Assembly: GCF_024360925.2 (NCBI RefSeq) | Contig: NZ_CP113517.1 | Location: 3,472,001-3,536,000 of the forward strand | Direction of reading: 5' to 3' | DNA from: Methylomonas rapida | Lineage (GTDB): Bacteria; Pseudomonadota; Gammaproteobacteria; Methylococcales; Methylomonadaceae | Length of the DNA: 64,000 nt | Part shown: positions 1-9,800 of the stretch, piece after piece | Layout of the letters: every line of letters begins with the position of its first letter | Position numbering within the stretch: the first letter of the stretch is position 1 | Position numbers and translations under genes: made by a program | Notes under the pieces: model-generated | What the model saw: only the letters and a program-made list of their open reading frames with translations | What the model was told of the DNA's origin: nothing | The model's database searches: none

Positions 1-74
1 ACATGCCGCCGGCCACCGAAGAAGTGGTTTTCCAACCGCAAGAAGCCGAAATCGAATTACCCGAAACCCTTTGA
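1..74 (+). CDS. C-terminal end of an upstream gene (partial)
   Basis: An open frame runs in from the left edge and stops at a TGA at 72-74. Only the last 23 or so residues are visible; they are acidic and proline-rich (ending IELPETL). The tail is too short to identify the product. It reads in the same direction as the 6-phosphogluconate dehydratase gene 47 bases downstream, so the two may share a transcript. Confidence 0.5.
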   Translation, partial: MPPATEEVVFQPQEAEIELPETL

Positions 75-121
75 CACCCTGGTAAAGTGTCCCGCACTCG
101 CATCACCCGGAGACATCCTTA

Positions 122-1942
122 ATGCATCCCGTACTCGAAAAAGTCACAGAACAAGTCATCGCCCGCAGCCGGGAAACCCGTGCCGCTTATCTGAAGCGCA
201 TAGAGGCCGCCATCGCCGAAGGCCCGCAACGCAATAAACTGCCTTGCGCCAATCTGGCCCACGGTTTCGCGGTCTGTTCGGCCATCGAAAAAGAAGAATT
301 GTCTCATGGCCCCAAGCCCAATGTCGGCATCATCTCGGCCTACAACGACATGCTGTCCGCGCACGAACCCTACAAGGATTATCCTGCCCTGATCAAACAG
401 GCCGTGCGCGAAGCCGGCGGCGTGGCTCAATTCGCCGGCGGCGTGCCCGCGATGTGCGACGGCGTCACCCAGGGCATGCCGGGCATGGAATTGTCGCTAT
501 TCAGCCGCGACGTCATCGCGATGTCCACCGCGATCGGCCTAGCTCATAACATGTTCGACGCGGCGCTGTATCTGGGCGTCTGCGACAAGATCGTACCCGG
601 TTTGTTGATCGGTGCATTGAGCTTCGGCCATTTGCCGGCCGTGTTCGTGCCAGCCGGCCCCATGACCAGCGGCCTGTCCAACAAGGAAAAATCCCGCGCC
701 CGGCAAAAATACGCCGAAGGTAAGATCGGTGAAAAAGAATTGCTGGAATCGGAAGCCAAGTCTTACCACAGCCCCGGCACCTGCACCTTCTATGGCACCG
801 CCAACAGCAACCAGATGATGGTCGAGATCATGGGCCTGCACCTGCCCGGTAGTTCCTTCATCAATCCTTACACCCCACTGCGCGACGAACTGACCAAGGC
901 CGCCGCCAGGCAGGTGTTGAAATTCACCGCGCTGGGCAACGACTTCAGGCCAATCGCGCATGTGATCGACGAAAAAGCCATCATCAATGCCATCATCGGC
1001 TTGCTGGCGACCGGCGGTTCGACCAACCATACCATCCATTTGATCGCGATTGCCCGCGCCGCCGGCATCATCATCAACTGGGACGATTTCGACGCCCTAT
1101 CCAAAGTCATTCCGTTGCTGACCAAGATCTATCCGAACGGCCCGGCCGACGTCAACCAATTCCAGGCGGCCGGCGGCATGAGCTTATTGATACACGAACT
1201 GCTGGATCACGGCTTGTTGCACGGCGACATCCTGACCATAGGCGACCAGCGCGGCATGGCCCAATACAGTCAAGTACCGACGCTGCAAGACGGCCAATTA
1301 CAATGGCAGCCCGGTCCTAGCGAATCGCGCGATCCCGAAATCATCGCCAGCGTGGCAAAACCTTTCGCCGCCGGTGGTGGCCTGCATGTGATGCATGGCA
1401 ATCTGGGCCGCGGCGTATCCAAAATATCCGCCGTCTCGGAAGATCATCAGGTCGTCACCGCGCCCGCCATGGTATTCGACGACCAGTTGGATGTGGTGGC
1501 TGCCTTCAAACGCGGCGAGCTGGAAAAAGACGTCATCGTGGTATTGCGCTTCCAGGGCCCCAAAGCCAATGGCATGCCTGAATTGCACAAACTGACCCCT
1601 GTCCTGGGCGTTCTGCAAGACAGGGGCTTCAAAGTAGGCTTGCTGACCGACGGACGCATGTCCGGCGCATCCGGCAAGGTGCCTTCGGCGATTCACATGT
1701 GGCCGGAATGCATCGACGGCGGTCCGCTGGCGAAAGTGCGCGACGGCGACATCATCGTGATGAACACGCAAACTGGCGAGGTCAACGTGCAAGTCGATCC
1801 CGCCGAGTTCAAAGCGCGTGTCGCCGAACCCAACCATGCGACCGGCCATCATTTCGGCATGGGCCGCGAATTGTTCGGCGCGATGCGCGCGCAGGCTTCA
1901 ACCGCAGAAACCGGCGCGACCAATTTGTTTTTCGTGGACTGA
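122..1942 (+). CDS. edd: 6-phosphogluconate dehydratase
   Basis: This enzyme converts 6-phosphogluconate to 2-keto-3-deoxy-6-phosphogluconate (KDPG), the first Entner-Doudoroff step, in the cytoplasm. The 606-aa product has the normal family length and the hallmarks of the IlvD/Edd dehydratases: MCDGVTQG with Cys112 and [11 protein letters not shown] with Cys221, which provide iron-sulfur ligands, [11 protein letters not shown] in the middle and GRMSGASGK near the C-terminus. A GGAG sequence sits just before the ATG at 122. The partner aldolase eda lies about 1 kb downstream on the same strand, with one unrelated envelope gene between them. In RuMP-cycle methylotrophs this pair cleaves hexose phosphates to pyruvate and triose phosphate; that role is inferred here. 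Identification is secure. Confidence 0.97.
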   Translation: MHPVLEKVTEQVIARSRETRAAYLKRIEAAIAEGPQRNKLPCANLAHGFAVCSAIEKEELSHGPKPNVGIISAYNDMLSAHEPYKDYPALIKQAVREAGGVAQFAGGVPAMCDGVTQGMPGMELSLFSRDVIAMSTAIGLAHNMFDAALYLGVCDKIVPGLLIGALSFGHLPAVFVPAGPMTSGLSNKEKSRARQKYAEGKIGEKELLESEAKSYHSPGTCTFYGTANSNQMMVEIMGLHLPGSSFINPYTPLRDELTKAAARQVLKFTALGNDFRPIAHVIDEKAIINAIIGLLATGGSTNHTIHLIAIARAAGIIINWDDFDALSKVIPLLTKIYPNGPADVNQFQAAGGMSLLIHELLDHGLLHGDILTIGDQRGMAQYSQVPTLQDGQLQWQPGPSESRDPEIIASVAKPFAAGGGLHVMHGNLGRGVSKISAVSEDHQVVTAPAMVFDDQLDVVAAFKRGELEKDVIVVLRFQGPKANGMPELHKLTPVLGVLQDRGFKVGLLTDGRMSGASGKVPSAIHMWPECIDGGPLAKVRDGDIIVMNTQTGEVNVQVDPAEFKARVAEPNHATGHHFGMGRELFGAMRAQASTAETGATNLFFVD

Positions 1943-1979
1943 ACAAAGGCGGCTTTTCATACGCTTGCCTTTCAATGAC

Positions 1980-2019
1980 CTCGGAGCCTAAGCCGAATTG
2001 CGCTCGGTTCGGCTCCGAG
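1980..2019 (+). terminator. Imperfect hairpin downstream of edd
   Basis: The arms CTCGGAGCC (1980-1988) and GGCTCCGAG (2011-2019) pair perfectly, and the inner AGCCGA/TCGGTT segments extend the stem with one wobble. No T-run follows, so it may be an mRNA-stabilising or Rho-dependent structure rather than a classical intrinsic terminator. Confidence 0.4.
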
Positions 2020-2092
2020 TAATCCAATGCAAACAAGGCGTTGAATCACACCATGCCAACTCGGTCACTGAATTAACTGTGGAATTCCAACC

Positions 2093-2860
2093 ATGCCAGC
2101 TGTTTTGAGCAAACATTCTATTATTGCGGGCTTGTTAGCATCCAGCTTGAGCTTTGCTCCGCATGTTTTAGCCAATACCGATGACACCGGCATAGAGGGC
2201 GATACCGCGCTAAGCAGCGAGAAGCCGCACATTCCAGAGCCCATGGTGTTCGATCTGGTTAGACCTTTGGGCGTTCAACAAGGTGAAGCGGAGGTTAATG
2301 CATTGATGCTGCACAACCTCTCTGAATCGCATACCGAATGGGCGCCGGAGTTCGAGATAGGCCTGCTGGACGATTTAGCGCTCGAACTGGAATTACCCTT
2401 TGAAAACAGCCGAATCGAAGCCTACAAAGTTGCCCTGCAAGGTACCTGGGGCAGCCTGTTGAATCGGCGCGCCATACATGGCTGGCAGCTAATAGGTTAT
2501 TACAATCGTGAACGCCACACTTACACATTCGATGCGCTATACATCCTGGGCTTACGCCTTGGCAGCCGATTTTCCAGCCTCAGCATGATGGGCCTGCGCC
2601 GCGACGACCTCAACGCGGACGGTGCCTTCGTCGGTCTATTCAACACCAGTGGATTCTATGATTTTTCTCAACAAGTTACTCTGGGCTTGGAAATGAATAC
2701 TGAATTCCATGCCAATGGAAAATGGAATTACCTATTGATGCCGCAACTTCATTATGATTTCGCGTCCCATACCACTTTACAACTGGGTGCCGGTGTAACC
2801 AAAGATCACAACAGAAAACCCGAATTCATGACGGGTTTGCGCTTAATCTATGCGTTTTGA
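2093..2860 (+). CDS. Hypothetical outer-membrane-type beta protein with signal peptide
   Basis: The 255-aa product begins with a typical Sec signal (hydrophobic core about residues 9-24, then HVLAN as a probable cleavage region). Short alternating hydrophobic strands follow, and the chain ends in Phe (RLIYAF). A terminal aromatic residue is usual for beta-barrel outer-membrane proteins. No enzymatic motif was recognised. It sits between edd and eda, and its stop is 57 bases before eda, so it may be co-transcribed with sugar catabolism genes. A role in uptake or envelope sensing would be inference. The start at 2093 is the only one that keeps the signal peptide. Confidence 0.7.
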   Translation: MPAVLSKHSIIAGLLASSLSFAPHVLANTDDTGIEGDTALSSEKPHIPEPMVFDLVRPLGVQQGEAEVNALMLHNLSESHTEWAPEFEIGLLDDLALELELPFENSRIEAYKVALQGTWGSLLNRRAIHGWQLIGYYNRERHTYTFDALYILGLRLGSRFSSLSMMGLRRDDLNADGAFVGLFNTSGFYDFSQQVTLGLEMNTEFHANGKWNYLLMPQLHYDFASHTTLQLGAGVTKDHNRKPEFMTGLRLIYAF

Positions 2861-2917
2861 CGACATTCGCCATAAAATATCACTTTAATAACAAGATAAC
2901 ACCCTTAGGAAAATACT

Positions 2918-3547
2918 ATGTCCGTCACCATCAAAGAAGTCATGACCACCTCGCCCGTTATGCCGGTCATGGTCATCAATCATCTGGAACATGCCGTCCC
3001 TCTGGCTCGCGCGCTAGTCGACGGTGGCTTGAAAGTTTTGGAGATCACATTGCGCACGCCGGTGGCACTGGAATGTATCCGACGTATCAAAGCCGAAGTA
3101 CCGGACGCCATCGTCGGCGCGGGCACCATCATCAACCCTCATACCTTGTATCAAGCGATTGACGCCGGTGCGGAATTCATCGTCAGCCCCGGCATCACCG
3201 AAAATCTGCTCAACGAAGCGCTGGCATCCGGTGTGCCTATCCTGCCCGGCGTCATCACACCCAGCGAGGTCATGCGTTTATTGGAAAAAGGCATCAATGC
3301 GATGAAATTCTTTCCGGCTGAAGCCGCCGGCGGCATACCGATGCTGAAATCCCTTGGCGGTCCCTTGCCGCAAGTCACCTTCTGTCCGACCGGCGGCGTC
3401 AATCCCAAAAACGCGCCCGAATATCTGGCATTGAAAAATGTCGCCTGCGTCGGCGGCTCCTGGATGGCGCCGGCCGATCTGGTAGATGCCGAAGACTGGG
3501 CGGAAATCACGCGGCGGGCGAGCGAGGCCGCGGCATTGAAAAAATAA
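2918..3547 (+). CDS. eda: KDPG aldolase (2-dehydro-3-deoxyphosphogluconate aldolase)
   Basis: This class I aldolase splits KDPG into pyruvate and glyceraldehyde 3-phosphate, the second Entner-Doudoroff reaction. The 209-aa protein has the family signature [11 protein letters not shown] with Schiff-base Lys130, the general base Glu42 in LEITLRTP, and the late GGVNPKN phosphate-binding loop. A weak AGGAAAA ribosome site precedes the ATG. Together with edd upstream it forms a complete pathway branch. Identification is secure; there may also be 4-hydroxy-2-oxoglutarate aldolase activity, as in related enzymes. Confidence 0.97.
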   Translation: MSVTIKEVMTTSPVMPVMVINHLEHAVPLARALVDGGLKVLEITLRTPVALECIRRIKAEVPDAIVGAGTIINPHTLYQAIDAGAEFIVSPGITENLLNEALASGVPILPGVITPSEVMRLLEKGINAMKFFPAEAAGGIPMLKSLGGPLPQVTFCPTGGVNPKNAPEYLALKNVACVGGSWMAPADLVDAEDWAEITRRASEAAALKK

Positions 3548-3560
3548 TCCTGGCTCTTTT

Positions 3561-3585
3561 GTAGGGTACGCAATGCGTACCCTAC
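3561..3585 (+). terminator. Perfect 11-bp hairpin between eda and cytochrome b561
   Basis: GTAGGGTACGC, a 3-nt loop AAT, then GCGTACCCTAC form a perfect stem 13 bases after the eda stop. There is no clear T-run, so it may be a repeat-type palindrome acting as a weak terminator or RNA stabiliser. Confidence 0.5.
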
Positions 3586-3616
3586 GCCCTCGAAATATCC
3601 AGATAGGAAATTATCA

Positions 3617-4180
3617 ATGACATCTAAAGACGCAAGCCCCCGCTACAGCACACCGAGCATAATCCTGCACTGGTTGATGTTGATCTTGATGATCTCCACC
3701 TATGCCTTCATCGAACTGCGGGAATTATTTCCGAAGGGCTCCGACCCGCGCGAAGCGATGAAAGCGTTGCATTTCATGTTCGGCTTGTCGATATTGCTGC
3801 TGGTTTTGCCGCGTATCGGCATGCGCCTTTTGGGCGAGACGCCGACGATTACGCCACAGCCGCCGGCTTGGCAACAAGCCTCCGCCAAGCTGGCCCACTG
3901 GCTGCTGTATCTGTTCATGCTAGCCATGCCCCTGATGGGTTGGTTGACGTTAAGCGCCGCCGGCAAGCCGATTCCGTTTTTCGGCCTGCAACTACCGGCC
4001 TTGATAAGCGAAGACAAGGAACTGGCCAAATTCATCAAGGAAATTCACGCAACCGTCGGCGAAATCGGTTATTACTTGATAGGCCTGCATGTTTTGGCGG
4101 CGCTGTATCACCATTATGTTCAGCACGACGATACCTTGCGTCGCATGCTACCGAAATCCAAGACTCAAGCGCTCGACTGA
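3617..4180 (+). CDS. Cytochrome b561 family protein
   Basis: A 187-aa integral membrane protein with four predicted helices (about 15-33, 50-68, 90-112 and 147-165). Histidines in helices that normally bind two b haems are visible: His18 (ILHWL), His52 (LHFMF), His94 (LAHWL) and His158 (GLHVL). Bacterial cytochrome b561 (YodB/CybB type) moves electrons from quinol within the inner membrane, in some cases to scavenge superoxide; the acceptor here is unknown. It stands between eda and gnd, apparently as an independent gene, because a hairpin lies upstream and about 90 bases separate it from gnd. Confidence 0.9.
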   Translation: MTSKDASPRYSTPSIILHWLMLILMISTYAFIELRELFPKGSDPREAMKALHFMFGLSILLLVLPRIGMRLLGETPTITPQPPAWQQASAKLAHWLLYLFMLAMPLMGWLTLSAAGKPIPFFGLQLPALISEDKELAKFIKEIHATVGEIGYYLIGLHVLAALYHHYVQHDDTLRRMLPKSKTQALD

Positions 4181-4271
4181 GCGCAAATAATCGCTCCGAT
4201 TCCGCGCGGAGGCATTATTGCGCCCGCACGTGTTACCATCCCGCCATCAGCAACGATGACGGGATACAGCC

Positions 4272-5729
4272 ATGAAAGCAAATATCGGTTTAATCGGTCT
4301 GGCGGTGATGGGCCAGAATCTGGTTCTGAACATGAACGACCACGGTTTCAAGGTCGCCGTGTACAACCGCACCACCAGCAAGGTCGATGAATTTTTGCAA
4401 GGCCCGGCCAAAGATACACAAATCGTCGGCGCCCATTCGTTACAAGAACTGATCAACCAACTGGAAACGCCGCGCAAGATCATGCTGATGGTCAAGGCCG
4501 GCAGCGTGGTCGATCAATACATCGAAGATTTGATCCCGCTGCTGTCGCCCGGCGACATCATCATCGACGGTGGCAATTCCCTATTCACTGACAGCAACCG
4601 CCGCACCGAATACCTGAAAGAAAAAGGCCTGCTGTTCATCGGCACCGGCGTCTCCGGCGGCGAAGAAGGGGCGCGCCACGGCCCGTCCATCATGCCGGGC
4701 GGCAATCCGGCGGCCTGGCCGGCGGTCAAACCCATATTCCAGGCCATCAGCGCCCAGGTCGATGCTGCGCCTTGCTGCGAATGGGTCGGCGACAACGGCG
4801 CCGGCCATTACGTGAAGATGGTGCATAACGGCATCGAATACGGCGACATGCAATTGATCTGCGAGGCCTACCAATTGCTGAAGGAAGGTCTGGGCTTGAG
4901 CACCGACGAGATGCGGGCGATTTTTTCAGAATGGAATCAAGGCGAACTCAGTTCCTATCTGATCGAAATCACCGCGAATATCCTGGCCTACAAAGAAGAA
5001 AACGGCGCCCCCTTGCTGGAAAACATTCTGGACACGGCTGGCCAAAAAGGCACCGGTAAATGGACCGGCATCAACGCGCTGGATTTGGGCATTCCTTTGA
5101 CCTTGATCGGCGAATCGGTGTTCGCCCGCTGCCTGTCGGCGCAAAAGGACGAGCGCGTCCGTGCCGCAAAAGTGTTGCCGCAAAAATCGAGAATCGCATT
5201 TGGCGGCGAAAGACACGCCACGATCGCCTTGATCAACGCGATCCGCCAAGCCTTATATGCCTCTAAAATCATTTCCTATGCGCAAGGCTTTCGGTTGATG
5301 CGGGAAGCCTCCAAGGAATACGGCTTTGCGCTGAACTACGGCGATATTGCGCTGATGTGGCGCGGCGGCTGTATCATCCGCAGCCAATTTTTGAACGACA
5401 TCAATCAAGCCTACAACCAAAATCCGGATTTGGAAAATCTGCTGCTGGCGGATTTCTTCGTCGATGCGATGGAGCAAGCCGAAAGCGGCTGGCGCCAAGC
5501 CGTGATTTTTGGCATTCAACAGGGCATTCCGACGCCGGCCTTCTCCTCCGCATTGGCCTATTACGACGGCTACCGCAGTGCGCGGCTGCCGGCCAATCTG
5601 TTGCAAGCGCAACGGGATTATTTCGGCGCTCATATGTACGAGCGCACCGACAAGCCACGAGGCGAATTCTTCCACACCGACTGGACCGGCCGCGGCGGCA
5701 AAACCGCGTCGACCACCTATACGGTTTAA
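4272..5729 (+). CDS. gnd: 6-phosphogluconate dehydrogenase, decarboxylating
   Basis: This enzyme oxidises 6-phosphogluconate to ribulose 5-phosphate and CO2 with NAD(P)+. The 485-aa protein starts with a Rossmann motif (GLIGLAVMGQNL), keeps the substrate segment GTGVSGGEEGARHGPS, the catalytic stretch GHYVKMVHNGIEYGD and the C-terminal TDWTGRGG. The length fits the long homodimeric class. The gene is isolated from eda by cytochrome b561, and a strong hairpin follows it. In a RuMP-cycle organism this reaction gives cyclic oxidation of formaldehyde-derived hexose and ribulose 5-phosphate for refixation; that context is inferred. Confidence 0.97.
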   Translation: MKANIGLIGLAVMGQNLVLNMNDHGFKVAVYNRTTSKVDEFLQGPAKDTQIVGAHSLQELINQLETPRKIMLMVKAGSVVDQYIEDLIPLLSPGDIIIDGGNSLFTDSNRRTEYLKEKGLLFIGTGVSGGEEGARHGPSIMPGGNPAAWPAVKPIFQAISAQVDAAPCCEWVGDNGAGHYVKMVHNGIEYGDMQLICEAYQLLKEGLGLSTDEMRAIFSEWNQGELSSYLIEITANILAYKEENGAPLLENILDTAGQKGTGKWTGINALDLGIPLTLIGESVFARCLSAQKDERVRAAKVLPQKSRIAFGGERHATIALINAIRQALYASKIISYAQGFRLMREASKEYGFALNYGDIALMWRGGCIIRSQFLNDINQAYNQNPDLENLLLADFFVDAMEQAESGWRQAVIFGIQQGIPTPAFSSALAYYDGYRSARLPANLLQAQRDYFGAHMYERTDKPRGEFFHTDWTGRGGKTASTTYTV

Positions 5730-5762
5730 CCCAGGGTTATCAGGCAATAGCTAAAGCGATTG

Positions 5763-5806
5763 CACTCCCGAATTGAAATTCGGGAGTGAAAAAGCTTCAG
5801 CTTTTT
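5763..5806. terminator. Convergent bidirectional terminator hairpins
   Basis: CACTCCCGAATT (5763-5774) and AATTCGGGAGTG (5777-5788) form a perfect 12-bp inverted repeat. A second small hairpin with AAAAAGCT and AGCTTTTT arms follows directly. They lie between gnd and the leftward lipoprotein gene and could terminate both. Confidence 0.7.
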
Positions 5807-5826
5807 CCGAAGCCCGCCCAAGAACC

Positions 5827-6231
5827 TTATTCGACGAAATCGTAGACCTTGTACTTATCCACCAAAGGCCGCAACACCTCTTTCGCGATTCTTTGATATT
5901 CGGGGTCTTGCAAAAACACCGCAAACGCCTGCGGGCTTTCGTAAACCGCGGATACGGCCACGTCATAGGAATCGTCCAAGGCCTTGCTGGCATGGGCTCG
6001 CTGGATAGTTGCCGGGGTGCCGACATCGTAAGCCAATACGCCCGGCAATTTGGCCAAGGGCTGGCTGGCTTGAATATATTGATTACGTAGCTGCGCATCG
6101 CCGGGCTGTTTCAGCCAAACCACCACCAGATGATGCAGGCGAGGCGCCGGTTCCGCTGTTGGCGTGCTGGCACAACCCGCCAGCAACCCTAGCCAAACCG
6201 CTGGGAGCAACGCCTTTAATGAAACCGGCAT
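5827..6231 (-). CDS. Dabb-domain lipoprotein
   Basis: The product is about 134 aa: a short signal with lipobox LLAGC (lipidated Cys about residue 20), then a single stress-responsive alpha/beta-barrel (Dabb) domain beginning LHHLVVVWLKQ. Dabb domains are small ferredoxin-like barrels that usually dimerise; their function in lipoproteins is unknown. I chose the ATG at 6231 because it overlaps the upstream stop codon as TGATG, which implies translational coupling with the thioredoxin-fold gene. A longer frame from 6246 exists but has poorer context. Confidence 0.75.
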   Translation of the reverse strand: MPVSLKALLPAVWLGLLAGCASTPTAEPAPRLHHLVVVWLKQPGDAQLRNQYIQASQPLAKLPGVLAYDVGTPATIQRAHASKALDDSYDVAVSAVYESPQAFAVFLQDPEYQRIAKEVLRPLVDKYKVYDFVE

Positions 6232-6794
6232 CAGGCCGCCTTCCATTTGATGTTGCAGCCTATGCTGGGGACTTGCTCGGGGTTGATCGGCTGCTTGGCC
6301 AATAAATTATCCAAGGCATTGCGCAAATCCTCGCCGGTTACCGGAATATCGTTTTTCGGCGTGGAGCCGTCCAGGCGGCCGCGATAAACACACTTCAAAT
6401 CCGCATCGAACAAATAAATGTCCGGCGTGCAAGCGGCCTGATAGGCCTTGGCGACTGCCTGCGTTTCGTCATACAAATAGGCCGCGAAGGGATTACCCCA
6501 TTCCGCCATCAATATTTTCATCTTGTCCGGCGCGTCTTCCGGATAATTTTCGATGTCGTTGGAACTGATCGCGATCGTGGCGATACCCAATGTCGCGTAC
6601 TGCTGGGCAATGGCGATCAACTGCTGTTTGATGTGCATCACATAGGGGCAATGATTGCAGATGAACAGGATGACGGTGCCCTGCTCGCCTTTTAAATCCT
6701 GCAAACCGAAGTGCTTGCCGGTGACGGTATCGGGCAGATTGAAATCGGGGGCTAGCGTACCCAGGGGCAGCATGTTGGAAGGCGTGGCAGCCAT
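6231..6794 (-). CDS. Thioredoxin-fold (redoxin/AhpC-TSA-like) protein
   Basis: The protein is about 187 aa from the ATG at 6794, which has GGAGA a few bases upstream; an in-frame ATG at 6842 lacks such a site. The sequence shows the redoxin core: GTLAPDFNLPD near the start, VILFICNHCPYV with a CNHC-type redox motif, a cis-Pro region (ACTPDIYLFD) and CVYRGRLDGS. This matches thioredoxin-family proteins annotated as redoxins or thiol-disulfide oxidoreductases. No signal peptide is seen, so it is probably cytoplasmic. It is translationally coupled to the downstream Dabb lipoprotein. The substrate is unknown. Confidence 0.85.
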   Translation of the reverse strand: MAATPSNMLPLGTLAPDFNLPDTVTGKHFGLQDLKGEQGTVILFICNHCPYVMHIKQQLIAIAQQYATLGIATIAISSNDIENYPEDAPDKMKILMAEWGNPFAAYLYDETQAVAKAYQAACTPDIYLFDADLKCVYRGRLDGSTPKNDIPVTGEDLRNALDNLLAKQPINPEQVPSIGCNIKWKAA

Positions 6795-6881
6795 GGTATC
6801 TCCTGCAATGAAATCGACAAAACCCAGATTATAAACAGTCATTCCGCTGGTTTTGCCGAAAAAATCGCTTTACCATGACTG

Positions 6882-9800
6882 ATGCCCATCGATACGCGAA
6901 AGCAGGTTGACCATATGCTGGAAATCACGAAAAAAAACAGGGAAATGCTGGATGAGCCGCGCTTGGCCAACTATACCTTGGTGGAAAAGCTCGGCGAAAG
7001 TCTACAAGCCCTGGTTTACAAGGGGTTTCACAAGCACGTGCCCGAATACCCGCTGGTGATCAAGTGTCTGAAGTTGCTCTCCAGCTGGGAAGATCAATCC
7101 CGCCATCTGCGGCAAAAAATCGAACGCCTGAAAGTCTTGCACGACCCGCGGGTCTGCACCCCGCTCACCCTGGAAAGCACCGACGAGCATCATTTCATCG
7201 TGCAACCCTGGTTCAGCGGACTTCCGCTGAACCAATGGGCGGGGCAACAGGCAAAAATCAGGCTGGAGGATTTTTTTACCCTGGCTTGCGCGTTGACCGA
7301 TACGCTGCAGATCGTGCATGCCGCCGGCATCACCCATGGCGGCATCAAGCCGCACAATATTCTGGTGCAACCCGGCACCTTGAGCATCAGACTGACCGAT
7401 TTCATCACGCCCCTGGATATCCGCGACGTCAGTCACTTTATTTACGATCCCGAGTTCGTCCGCAACACGCTGGCCTACACCTCCCCGGAACAAACGGGGC
7501 GCATCAACTACCGGGTGGATTTTTCCACCGACCTGTATTCCCTCGGCATCGTATTTTACGAGTTATTGACCGGCCGGCTGCCGTTTTTCTCGCGCGACCC
7601 GCTGGAGCTGATTCACTCGCATCTGGCCGAGGAAGCCGCCAAGGCCGACGACATCGATCCGGAAATACCGCATGTCCTGGCCGAAATCATCGCCAAACTC
7701 ACGCTGAAGCAACCGGAAAAACGCTATCAAAGCGCCTCCGGCCTGCTGGCGGATTTACATCGTTGCCAGGATGAATACGCCAGGTCCGGCCGCATCTCCG
7801 ATTTCTCCCTATGCCAGTACGATCGCAGCCACAGGGTGATTTTCATTTCCAAGATGGTGGATAGGCAAACCGAAAGCGCCTTGATTCAGGACGTATATCG
7901 GCAAGTCATGGCTGGTCAATTTCGTTCGGTATTCATATCCGGCCTGTCCGGCATCGGCAAAACCCGGCTGATTCAGGAACTACAGAAACCACTGGTCAAG
8001 AATCGCGGCTATTTCACCTCGGGCAAATTCGACCAATATCAAAAAAACATTCCCTATAGCTCGCTGATTCAGGCCCTGCGCAATCTGATCCGTACATTCT
8101 TGACCGAAAGCGACGATCAAGTCGCGCAATGGCGGGAAAAAATCCTGGAAGCGGTCGAAAACAACGGCGGCGTGATCATCGACGTGGTGCCGGAACTGGA
8201 ATTCATCATCGGCGCCCAACCCGAACCGACACATCTGCCGCCGGTGGAAGCGCGCAACCGCTTCAACAATTTATTCGGCCGATTTCTGGGCTGTCTGGCC
8301 AGTGAAAACAATCCTCTGGTACTGTTCATCGACGACTTGCAATGGTGCGATACCGCGACTTTCGATTTTTTGCAAAACCTGTTTGCCAACCACCACGAGC
8401 ACCCCTATCTGTTTTTCATCGGCGCCTATCGGCACAACGAAGTCGATAGCGCTCATCCGTTGAGCAAACTGATACACAGCGTGCAAGAAGACAATGGACC
8501 GCTGGCGGAAATCCGCCTGGAAGCCCTGAGCGACGACCATTGCCATGAAATGGTGTCCTATATCCTGGATTCCCCGCCGCATGCCACCGCCCACCTGGCC
8601 AGTTTCATCGCCCATTTGACCGAGGGCAACCCGTTGTTCGTCAGCGAAAGCCTGGCCTGGTTGTATAACGAGGGCCTGTTGAACACCGACGCCGATCAGC
8701 ATTGGACCTGGGATATGAAGCGCATCCGCGATACGCAAATGCCGACCAACGTGGTGGAGCTCTTCAGCACCAAAGTCAGCAAACTACCGGCCAGAACCCT
8801 GCACATCCTGAATCACTGCGCCTGCATGGGAAACCGCTTTACCGCCAGCGAAGTCACCCTGGTAATGGATATGCGTATCGAACAGTTGTTCGAAGACCTG
8901 AAACCGGTATTGAGTCTGAGCTTGCTGCTCGAGAGCAAAGCCGATCTGCAATTCGTGCATGACAGAGTACAGGAAGCGGTTCTGCGCCAGGTCGACGCCA
9001 AGACTCGCCCCGGCATTCATTGGCGCATCGGCAAGCGGCTATTGTCGGAGATACCCGTGGGTAGCAATCTGGAGAGCCTGGAAAATTTATTTACCATAAC
9101 CACCCATCTGAACCAAGGCTGCCCGCAAGACATCGACACCGGGACCGCCTACTGGCTGGCCGACATCAATTTCCACGCCGGCAACAAGGCGCTGGATGCG
9201 CTCGCCAGCGACGCCGCCAACGAATTTTTCCTCAAAGCGCACGACTATTTGCCGGACAATTGCTGGAAAAACGCTTATGAGCTGAGTTTTCGCATTTATC
9301 AACGGCTGGCAAAGACCAATTTGATGTGCGGACGCTACGAACACTCCGAGCGCTTGTTGAACCATTTGATCGAGCAAGCCAATAGCGACCTGGACAAGGC
9401 GGAAGCGTTGGCGGAGCAAACCACCTCGTTGTCTTCGTTTGGCAATTTCAACCAGGCCATCGCCACCGCCAATCGTGGCCTGGCCTATTTCGACAAGTCC
9501 ATACCCTCCGATGCCGAACGGGCGCGACAACGCATGCAGGAACTGATGACGCAAATAGAGCGTCAGGGTGACGTCTGGGACAAAATCCTGCATATGCCGT
9601 TTACGCAAGAACGCAAGAGCAAGATAGAACTGGCCTTTTACAGCGAACTGATCCCCGATTTGTATATGTGCGGCCTAGTACCGCAACTGTATTTGTCGGC
9701 CGCGCAATCCACGCTGCATTGCCTGGAAGGCGGCATGGACGAATCGGTGATTTATTCGTTTTCCATCATGGGACTCAATCTCGGCGAACAAGGCCAGTTC

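Noticed and set aside
119..430. Leftward open frame overlapping the start of edd
   Set aside because: It is antisense to a secure gene, lacks a ribosome site and looks like a GC-codon shadow frame. The same holds for most other antisense frames in the window.
5751..6098. 115-codon leftward frame overlapping the Dabb lipoprotein
   Set aside because: It is in another frame of the lipoprotein gene and crosses the convergent terminator; no protein-like pattern.
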